16,266 bases of DNA, taken from positions 1 through 16,266 of the forward strand of contig CAZYWP010000068.1 of assembly GCA_964651495.1 (NCBI GenBank), read 5' to 3'. The notes under the pieces were generated by a model. It was not told the origin of the DNA. It worked only from the letters and a program-made list of their open reading frames with translations, and searched no databases. Below are positions 1 through 5,267 of this stretch, piece after piece; the first letter of the stretch is position 1, and the number at the start of each line of letters is the position of its first letter. A program made the translations under genes and the position numbers. This stretch comes from CAZNVB01 sp964651495 (lineage in GTDB: Bacteria > Acidobacteriota > Aminicenantia > Aminicenantales > UBA8522).

Positions 1-46
1 TCCCCTTTGACAGGAGATGATGGTGCTCAAAAAAGAAGCAAAAAGA

Positions 47-81
47 GGACGGTCCTAATTTTCCAGAAAATAGGACCGTCC
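47..81. repeat. REP-like palindrome
   Basis: The arms GGACGGTCCTAATTTTC (47-63) and GAAAATAGGACCGTCC (66-81) are reverse complements apart from one extra A in the left arm, so they form a long near-perfect hairpin with a tiny loop. GGACGGTCC/GGACGGTTCC palindromes of this style are typical of REP elements mobilised by REP-associated Y1 transposases (general knowledge); no such transposase is in the window. A related half-site, AAAAAGAG followed by ACGGTTCC, lies at 1943-1960, which supports a dispersed family instead of a one-off terminator. Confidence 0.6.
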
Positions 82-111
82 CCAATTCTTCAGGTAAAGA
101 TGATAGGATGA

Positions 112-139
112 GATTGCCTCGCTCTTGCTCGCCATGACA
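112..139 (-). repeat. Dispersed GATTGC...CAATGACA repeat, copy 1
   Basis: The 28 bases from 112 match the reverse complement of 8142-8169 at 23 of 28 positions, with the ends (GATTGC and ATGACA) conserved and the centre varied. Short repeats of this look are scattered through spacers of many bacterial genomes. It is placed on the minus strand because the copy at 8142 reads in the opposite sense. Confidence 0.5.
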
Positions 140-280
140 AAATAAAAGAAGGACAGATGCCGCATCAAGTCAACCGCCGCCAGAAGCCGGCCTGGAAGCA
201 GGTGCGCCGGCCCCTGCCCCCTCCCTCGAAACCCCACTCGACCAAGAAAGGGGGAAAGGGTTACAGCCGGAAGGACGAAT

Positions 281-318
281 CCTGGAAAAGGGACCTTGCT
301 GAGAGCCTTTTCCGGAGG
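281..318 (+). promoter_or_regulatory. Hairpin next to the permease ribosome-binding site
   Basis: GGAAAAGG (284-291) is the exact complement of CCTTTTCC (306-313), giving an 8-bp stem with a 14-nt loop. The right arm abuts the Shine-Dalgarno GGAGG (314-318). CCT at 281-283 could also pair with AGG at 316-318 across a two-base bulge, covering part of the Shine-Dalgarno. The RBS sits 5 nt before the GTG start at 324 and decides that start. A regulatory role is inference. Confidence 0.35.
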
Positions 319-323
319 TCGCC

Positions 324-1745
324 GTGAACATCTGGGTCACCAAGACGCCTCAGCAGATCCACGAGGCCTCCGAACAGACCCTGCTTAAAAAAAACCTGCG
401 GGCCATCGACCTGGCTGCCCTGGGGATCGGGTCAGTCGTCGGGACCGGCATTTTCGTGGCCACGGGCCAGGGGTCACAACTGGCCGGGCCCGGAGTGGTG
501 CTGTCCTTCATCCTCGCCGCGCTCACCTGCGCTTTCTGCGCTCTGACCTACTCCGAGCTCGCCTGCATGTTTCCCGTCGCGGGGAGCACGTATTCTTACT
601 CTTACGTGGCTTTCGGTGAGGTGATCGCCTGGATCATCGGCTGGGACCTGATGCTCGAGTACCTGGTCTCTGCCAGCGCCGTCGCCTCCGGATGGTCCAC
701 GACTTTCATCCCCCTGGTCGAGCAGATGGGCCTCAAGCTACCCAAGGCCCTGATCACTCCGCCGATAACCACCGCTGCGGACGGCGGGGTCATTTTTTCC
801 GGCGGGGTCATCGACCTCCCAGCGGTCCTGATCACCATGGGCATCAGCTGGATCCTCTACATCGGGATCCGGGAGAGCGCCAGGATCAACAATATCATCG
901 TGGCCATCAAAATCGCTGTCATCCTGCTCTTTGTCTTCCTGGGTGTCTCCCATGTCGACTTCGCGAACTTCAACCCCTTCGCCCCCTTCGGCTGGAAGGG
1001 GATCATGGCCGGAGCGGCCATCATCTTTTTTGCCTATATCGGGTTCGATGCCGTCTCGACGGCCGCGGAAGAAACCAAGAACCCGAAACGCGACGTCCCC
1101 CTGGGTCTCATGTTTTGCCTGGGAGTCATCATTATTCTCTACGTGGCGGTGGCCTTTGTCCTGACCGGCATGGTTCCCTTCAGGGAGATCGACGTCGGAA
1201 ACGCCCTGCCTGCCGCCCTGGCCCGGATCGGCATCCGCTGGGGGGGCGCGCTGGTCGCCACCGGGGCCATCATCGGCATGGTCTCAACCCTGCTCGTCAC
1301 CCTCTACGGTCAGGTCCGGATCTTCATGGTCATGGCCCGGGACGGCCTCCTGCCGGCTTCCTTCTCCAGAGTCCATCCCGTCCACAAGACCCCCCATATC
1401 TGCACCTGGATCACCGGGGCCGCGACGGCTCTCATCGCCGGGGCCTTCCCCCTGACGATGATCATCGACTTGTGCAACATCGGCACCCTATTCGCTTTCG
1501 TCCTGGTCTCCCTCGGCGTCATCGTCCTGAGGAAGACGAGGCCCGAGGTGGAGAGGAAGTTCAAGACACCCGGCGTCCCGTTCACCCCCCTGCTGACTGT
1601 GGCCTTCTGCTTCTATCTCATGTACAGCCTGCCCGGGGTCACCTGGATCCGGTTCGGCGTCTGGCTCGCCGCTGGCCTGCTCATCTACTTCCTCTACAGC
1701 GTCAAGCACAGCAAGCTACAACACCCCCAGAAAGGAAAATCCTGA
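324..1745 (+). CDS. APC-family cationic amino acid permease
   Basis: A 473-residue inner-membrane transporter of the amino acid-polyamine-organocation superfamily, most like the cationic amino acid transporter (CAT/YfnA) branch. About 12 hydrophobic helices can be seen. Helix 1 carries the GIGSVVGTGIF substrate-binding turn (residues 34-44), and helix 6 carries the conserved FAYIGFDAVSTAAEETKNP signature (about 236-254). The loop RKTRPEVERKFKTPGVPF (403-420) before the last helices is also typical of this branch. The GTG start is chosen because GGAGG lies 5 nt upstream. The likely substrates are basic amino acids such as arginine, lysine or ornithine, or an exchange of these; the choice is inferred from family and from the carbamate kinase/ornithine carbamoyltransferase operon downstream. 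The 328-bp repeat-bearing spacer and separate promoter suggest it is transcribed apart from that operon. Confidence 0.88.
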   Translation: MNIWVTKTPQQIHEASEQTLLKKNLRAIDLAALGIGSVVGTGIFVATGQGSQLAGPGVVLSFILAALTCAFCALTYSELACMFPVAGSTYSYSYVAFGEVIAWIIGWDLMLEYLVSASAVASGWSTTFIPLVEQMGLKLPKALITPPITTAADGGVIFSGGVIDLPAVLITMGISWILYIGIRESARINNIIVAIKIAVILLFVFLGVSHVDFANFNPFAPFGWKGIMAGAAIIFFAYIGFDAVSTAAEETKNPKRDVPLGLMFCLGVIIILYVAVAFVLTGMVPFREIDVGNALPAALARIGIRWGGALVATGAIIGMVSTLLVTLYGQVRIFMVMARDGLLPASFSRVHPVHKTPHICTWITGAATALIAGAFPLTMIIDLCNIGTLFAFVLVSLGVIVLRKTRPEVERKFKTPGVPFTPLLTVAFCFYLMYSLPGVTWIRFGVWLAAGLLIYFLYSVKHSKLQHPQKGKS

Positions 1746-1806
1746 GCGCCGGCTGACGCTCTCTATTCAGCACCGGAAGCATTTTCAATTATGTGATATT
1801 CGCAAG

Positions 1807-1929
1807 GGGCGCAGGATGCCACCCTCGAGACCCCGTAGCGGAGAGGGGACCCGTCGGCTCGTCCGACGGGGGGAACCGACGGGACTGGTTCCCCCGGGGT
1901 GCGGGGGCTGAGGGTGGCATCCTGCGCCC
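1807..1929. repeat. Inverted-repeat element with nested hairpins
   Basis: The outer arms GGGCGCAGGATGCCACCCTC (1807-1826) and 1910-1929 are perfect 20-bp reverse complements. Inside, CCCGTCGG (1850-1857) pairs with CCGACGGG (1863-1870) across a 5-nt loop, and GGGAACC (1871-1877) pairs with GGTTCCC (1887-1893) across a 9-nt loop. CCCCG (1831-1835) can also pair with CGGGG (1895-1899). A second CCGACGGG lies at 1876-1883, so alternative folds are possible. It could be a small non-autonomous repeat (REP or MITE-like), or a structured RNA upstream of the operon. No T-tract follows, which argues against a simple intrinsic terminator. Confidence 0.65.
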
Positions 1930-1942
1930 AATAGAATCACAG

Positions 1943-1961
1943 AAAAAGAGACGGTTCCCCC
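1943..1961 (+). repeat. REP-like half-site
   Basis: AAAAAGAGACGGTTCCCCC closely matches the AAAAAGAGGACGGTCC at 40-55. Its GGTTCCCCCGG (1953-1963) also repeats the right arm of the internal hairpin at 1887-1897, so this half-site could compete for GGGAACC at 1871-1877. Confidence 0.4.
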
Positions 1962-1972
1962 GGCGCCTGGCG

Positions 1973-2001
1973 TTGATTCATCCCGGCCCCTGTATTATAC
2001 T
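1973..2001 (+). promoter_or_regulatory. Probable sigma-70-type promoter of the carbamate kinase operon
   Basis: TTGATT (1973-1978) is followed by a 17-bp spacer and TATACT (1996-2001), a good match to -35/-10 consensus with ideal spacing. Transcription would begin near 2008, giving a leader of about 65 nt. It lies in a local AT-rich patch of an otherwise GC-rich spacer. Confidence 0.5.
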
Positions 2002-2035
2002 AAGCGTTCTTTTATCAGAGGGTGAAGTTTGCCCC

Positions 2036-2052
2036 AGGGGGCTCAACCCCCT
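2036..2052 (+). promoter_or_regulatory. Leader hairpin before the GTPase-like gene
   Basis: AGGGGG (2036-2041) and CCCCCT (2047-2052) form a perfect 6-bp stem with loop CTCAA, 7 nt upstream of the Shine-Dalgarno AAGGAG (2060-2065). It does not cover the RBS. It may stabilise the mRNA 5' end or be chance; no T-run follows. Confidence 0.35.
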
Positions 2053-2073
2053 CATCATTAAGGAGCTGCATTT

Positions 2074-3378
2074 ATGAAAAAAGCGATCATCATGGGCGCC
2101 GCCGGAAGAGACTTTCACAATTTCAACGTCTGCTTCCGGGACAACGCCGACTGCCGGGTCGTCGCCTTCACGGCCACCCAGATTCCGGACATCGACGACC
2201 GGAAGTACCCGGCCGAGCTCGCGGGGAAGCTTTATCCCAAAGGAATCCCGATCTGCGCCGAGGAAGAGCTCGCCGCGCTCATCCGGGAGCACAAGGTTAA
2301 AGACGTCTACTTCGCTTACAGCGACGTCTCCCATGAATACGTAATGAATAAGGCTTCGCTGGTCCTGGCCGCCGGGGCCAATTTTTGTCTCCTCGGCCCC
2401 AACGACACCATGATCAGGAGCCGGAAGCCCGTCGTCTCGGTCTGCGCCGTCCGCACCGGGTCCGGGAAAAGCCAGACCAGCCGCAAAATCGCCCTGCTCC
2501 TCAAAGCCAGGGGCCGCCGGGTCGCCGTCATCCGCCATCCCATGCCTTACGGGGACCTGGTCAAGCAGAAGGTCCAGCGGTTTGCCGCCTACGCGGACCT
2601 GGACAAGCACGAATGCACGATCGAGGAGCGGGAGGAGTACGAGCCCCACATCGACAACGGCATCATCGTCTACGCGGGCGTGGACTACGGGGCCATCCTG
2701 AAACAGGCCGAGAAAGAAGCCGACGTCATCCTCTGGGACGGCGGTAACAATGACTTTTCGTTTTACAGGTCCGACCTGGAGATTGTCGTCGTCGACCCCC
2801 ACCGCGCCGGCCATGAACTCCGCTATCATCCCGGAGAGACGAACTTCCGCCGGGCCCAGGTCATCGTCATCAACAAGATGGACACGGCCGGGAAGGAGCA
2901 GGTCGATGCCGTGCTGGCCAACATCAAGAAATTTAACCCCCGGGCCAGAGTCATCCGCGCCAACTCCAGGATTACCGTCCAAAACGGCTGGGAGATCTCG
3001 GGAAAGCGGGTCCTGGTCATCGAGGACGGCCCGACTCTGACCCACGGCGGCATGAAGTTCGGGGCGGGCATCGTCGCGGCGCAAAAATACGGCGCCGCGG
3101 AAATCATCGATCCCCGTCCTTTCGCGGTGGGAAGCATCAAGAAAACGTTTGAGAAGTACACCCACCTGGACAAGGTCCTCCCGGCCATGGGTTACGGCGA
3201 AAAACAGATGCGGGAGCTCGCCGCCACCATCAACCGGACCGACTGCGACCTGGTGGTCAGCGCTACTCCCATCGATCTCATCCGGGTCATCAGGCCGAAC
3301 AAGAGGCTCCTCCGTGTCCACTATGAGCTCGAGGAGATCGGCTCGCCGAACCTCCTGGACGTGCTCAAAGGATTCTGA
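2074..3378 (+). CDS. Cyclic 2,3-diphosphoglycerate synthetase-like P-loop protein
   Basis: A 434-residue cytoplasmic protein resembling the cyclic 2,3-diphosphoglycerate synthetase/'predicted GTPase' family. The N-terminal third starts with a nucleotide-binding-like strand and turn (IIMGAAGRDFHNFN, 5-18). A P-loop follows at VRTGSGKSQTS (126-136, Lys132), then WDGGNND (221-227) and an NKMD guanine-type specificity motif (267-270). The conserved stretch IEDGPTLTHGGMKFGAG lies at 316-332. Archaeal homologues make cyclic 2,3-bisphosphoglycerate from 2,3-bisphosphoglycerate and ATP; whether bacterial members do so is not shown here. AAGGAG 8 nt upstream supports the start. Its stop overlaps the carbamate kinase start by one base (TGATG), so the two are translationally coupled, which points to a job linked to carbamoyl-phosphate or ATP metabolism. 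The family is fairly sure; the reaction is not. Confidence 0.8.
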   Translation: MKKAIIMGAAGRDFHNFNVCFRDNADCRVVAFTATQIPDIDDRKYPAELAGKLYPKGIPICAEEELAALIREHKVKDVYFAYSDVSHEYVMNKASLVLAAGANFCLLGPNDTMIRSRKPVVSVCAVRTGSGKSQTSRKIALLLKARGRRVAVIRHPMPYGDLVKQKVQRFAAYADLDKHECTIEEREEYEPHIDNGIIVYAGVDYGAILKQAEKEADVILWDGGNNDFSFYRSDLEIVVVDPHRAGHELRYHPGETNFRRAQVIVINKMDTAGKEQVDAVLANIKKFNPRARVIRANSRITVQNGWEISGKRVLVIEDGPTLTHGGMKFGAGIVAAQKYGAAEIIDPRPFAVGSIKKTFEKYTHLDKVLPAMGYGEKQMRELAATINRTDCDLVVSATPIDLIRVIRPNKRLLRVHYELEEIGSPNLLDVLKGF

Positions 3379-4325
3379 TGAAACAGAAGATCGCCCTCAT
3401 CGCCTTCGGCGGAAACGCCCTGCTCCCGGAAAACCAGCGCGGCCTGCAGCAGGAGCAGATGCGGAACGCCCAGCGCGCCGCCCGGCTGATGGTCCACATC
3501 GTCCGCAAAGGGTACGAGCTGATCATCGTCCACGGCAACGGCCCCCAGGTCGGGAACCTTCTCCTTCAGATGGAAGAAGCCGTCACCAAAGTCCCGCCCT
3601 TCACTCTGGAAGTCTGCGATGCCATGACCGAGGGCAGCATGGGGTTTATGCTCGAGAAGGCGATCATCAACGAGCTGCGCACCCGGTCGCTGGACAAGGA
3701 AGTGGCCACCCTGATTACCCAGGTTATCGTGGATAAAGACGACCCGGCCTTCCAGAACCCGAGCAAGCCCGTGGGTCCCTTCTACACAAAATACCGGGCC
3801 CAGGCTCTCGCCCGGGAGAAGAAATGGAAGATGGTCGAGGACGCCGGACGGGGATACCGGCAGGTGGTCCCCTCCCCGAAGCCGATCGATGTCGTCTCAA
3901 AATGGGTCATCCGGGACCTCGTCCAGGCGGGCCGTATCGTCATCGCGGGGGGCGGAGGCGGGATCCCGATTACCATCGACGGCCGGGGCCTCTTCAAGGG
4001 CATCGAAGCCGTGATTGACAAGGACTACGTCGCCAGCCTGATCGCTCGCGAAGTCAAGGTCGACATGTTCATCATCCTGACCAACATCGAACGCGCTTGC
4101 CTTGATTTCGGAACGCCGCAGGAGCGGCCCATCGATGTCATGACCGTGTCCCGGGCGCGGGAATACCTCTCTCAGGGACAGTTCCCGCCCGGCTCGATGG
4201 GGCCCAAGATCGAGGCCGCCGTCGAGTACATTCAGGCCGGGGGGAAGGAAGTTCTGATCACCACCGCCGGCCATCTCAAGGCCGCTCTGCTCGGCCGCTC
4301 CGGGACGCGGATCGCGGCCGCTTAG
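3378..4325 (+). CDS. arcC: Carbamate kinase
   Basis: A 315-residue amino acid kinase family enzyme of normal length. It carries out carbamoyl phosphate + ADP = carbamate + ATP, usually running toward ATP in fermentation. Family motifs are clear: GGNAL (11-15), HGNGPQVGN (52-60), DPAFQNPSKPVGPFY (122-136), RQVVPSPKP (161-169), the glycine-rich GGGGGIPI (191-198), VIDKDYVASLIA (212-223) and SMGPKIEA (273-280). It overlaps the GTPase-like gene by 1 bp, and its TAG stop lies inside the Shine-Dalgarno of the next gene. With ornithine carbamoyltransferase next door it would complete the last two steps of citrulline breakdown. It could instead serve another carbamoyl-transfer route such as purine or ureide fermentation. 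The enzyme call is firm. Confidence 0.95.
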   Translation: MKQKIALIAFGGNALLPENQRGLQQEQMRNAQRAARLMVHIVRKGYELIIVHGNGPQVGNLLLQMEEAVTKVPPFTLEVCDAMTEGSMGFMLEKAIINELRTRSLDKEVATLITQVIVDKDDPAFQNPSKPVGPFYTKYRAQALAREKKWKMVEDAGRGYRQVVPSPKPIDVVSKWVIRDLVQAGRIVIAGGGGGIPITIDGRGLFKGIEAVIDKDYVASLIAREVKVDMFIILTNIERACLDFGTPQERPIDVMTVSRAREYLSQGQFPPGSMGPKIEAAVEYIQAGGKEVLITTAGHLKAALLGRSGTRIAAA

Positions 4326-4334
4326 GAGAACGAG

Positions 4335-5267
4335 ATGAAAAAGGATTTTATCTCCGTCCACGACCTCAGCCTGTACGAATTTCACGAAATCATGGACCTG
4401 ACGACGAAGATGAAAGAGGACCCCCGTCATTTCCACCATGCCCTTGAACATCGGATTCTGGCCATGATCTTCCAGAAACCGTCCCTGCGCACGAGGATGA
4501 CCTTTGAAGTCGGCATGCTCGAGCTCGGGGGCCATGCGATCTACATGAGCCCGTCGGACGGCCAAGTCGGGAGCCGTGAGACATTCTCCGACGTCGGGAA
4601 AAACCTGGAACGCTGGGTGGACGGCATCATGATCCGGACCTTCGCCCACCAGAACATCCTCGACCTGGCGGCCGCCGTCCGGATCCCGGTCATCAATGCC
4701 CTCTCCGACCTTCTTCACCCCTGCCAGGCGATGGCCGACTTCTTCACCTTGAAGGAAAAAAGGGGCGACCTCGCCCGCCTGAAGCTGGCCTATGTGGGGG
4801 ACGGCAACAATGTCTGCCACAGCTTGATGTTCGCCGCCGCCAGGGCAGGCTGCCGGATGGCCGTCGCCACCCCGCCCGGATACGAGCCCAAAGCGGAAAT
4901 CATGAAACTGGCCCGGGAAGACGGCCGGGAGACGGGATTTTCTCTCGCCCTGACAAACGACCCCCGCCAGGCGGCGGCCGAGGCGGACGCCGTCTACACC
5001 GATGTCTGGGCCTCCATGGGCCAGGAAGCCGAGAAAGGCGCCCGGTCCATGGTTTTCGCCCCGTTCCAGGTCAACGGCGCCCTGATGTCCGCCGCCAAGA
5101 GAGGCGCCCTGTTCATGCACTGCCTGCCTGCCCACCGGGGCGAGGAAGTCAGCGACGAGATCATCGATTCCCCCTCCTCCATCGTTTTTGACCAGGCCGA
5201 AAACAGGCTTCATGTCCAGAAGGTGATTATGGTATTATTGATGGGTAAAAAAGATAAAAATGGATAA
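4335..5267 (+). CDS. Ornithine carbamoyltransferase
   Basis: A 310-residue cytoplasmic carbamoyltransferase: ornithine + carbamoyl phosphate = citrulline + phosphate. The carbamoyl-phosphate loop is PSLRTR (49-54), with Leu where most family members have Thr in STRT. HPCQAMAD (128-135), DVWASMGQE (223-231) and HCLPAHRGEEV (262-272) fit ornithine carbamoyltransferase better than aspartate or N-acetylornithine carbamoyltransferase. AGGAG, 6 nt before the ATG, overlaps the carbamate kinase stop. Placement after carbamate kinase suggests a catabolic role (arcB-like), but an anabolic argF cannot be ruled out: no arginine biosynthesis or arginine deiminase gene is in the window. The last 8 bp overlap the next gene. 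Confidence 0.9.
   Translation: MKKDFISVHDLSLYEFHEIMDLTTKMKEDPRHFHHALEHRILAMIFQKPSLRTRMTFEVGMLELGGHAIYMSPSDGQVGSRETFSDVGKNLERWVDGIMIRTFAHQNILDLAAAVRIPVINALSDLLHPCQAMADFFTLKEKRGDLARLKLAYVGDGNNVCHSLMFAAARAGCRMAVATPPGYEPKAEIMKLAREDGRETGFSLALTNDPRQAAAEADAVYTDVWASMGQEAEKGARSMVFAPFQVNGALMSAAKRGALFMHCLPAHRGEEVSDEIIDSPSSIVFDQAENRLHVQKVIMVLLMGKKDKNG

Larger units (their letters stand above)
1..323. other. Non-coding spacer with repeat-like sequences
   Basis: No convincing gene lies in this stretch. The one open frame, on the minus strand, runs straight through a hairpin and has low-quality composition. The spacer holds a REP-like hairpin (47-81), a copy of a GATTGC...CAATGACA-type dispersed repeat (112-139) and, next to the permease start, a hairpin reaching the ribosome-binding site (284-313). 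I see no convincing promoter for the permease. The nature of bases 1-40 is unknown; they could be the tail of a neighbouring spacer. Confidence 0.6.
1746..2073. other. Structured spacer between permease and operon
   Basis: There is no believable gene here. The spacer holds, in order, a perfect inverted repeat closing a multi-hairpin element (1807-1929), a REP-like half-site (1943-1961), a sigma-70-type promoter (1973-2001) and a leader hairpin (2036-2052) just before the Shine-Dalgarno of the operon. The open frames crossing it only reflect GC-rich sequence. Confidence 0.6.

Noticed and set aside
692..1756. 354-codon open frame on the plus strand inside the permease gene
   Set aside because: It is the +1-type shadow of the permease, rich in Arg, His, Pro and Gly, with no membrane or domain pattern.
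1807..1929. Intrinsic terminator of the permease gene
   Set aside because: The stem is strong, but no T-run follows and the element is far larger than a terminator. A factor-dependent effect cannot be excluded.
1793..2077. 94-codon open frame in the spacer before the operon
   Set aside because: It crosses the inverted-repeat element and the promoter, lacks a Shine-Dalgarno and has no protein-like pattern.
1978..3321. 447-codon open frame on the minus strand
   Set aside because: It lies fully opposite the GTPase-like gene, whose P-loop and NKxD motifs are clear. Its translation is Asp/Val/Gly-rich, as expected from the complement of GC-rich coding sequence.
3897..5213. 438-codon open frame on the minus strand
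   Set aside because: It runs opposite carbamate kinase and ornithine carbamoyltransferase, both unmistakable on the plus strand, and has no recognisable motif.
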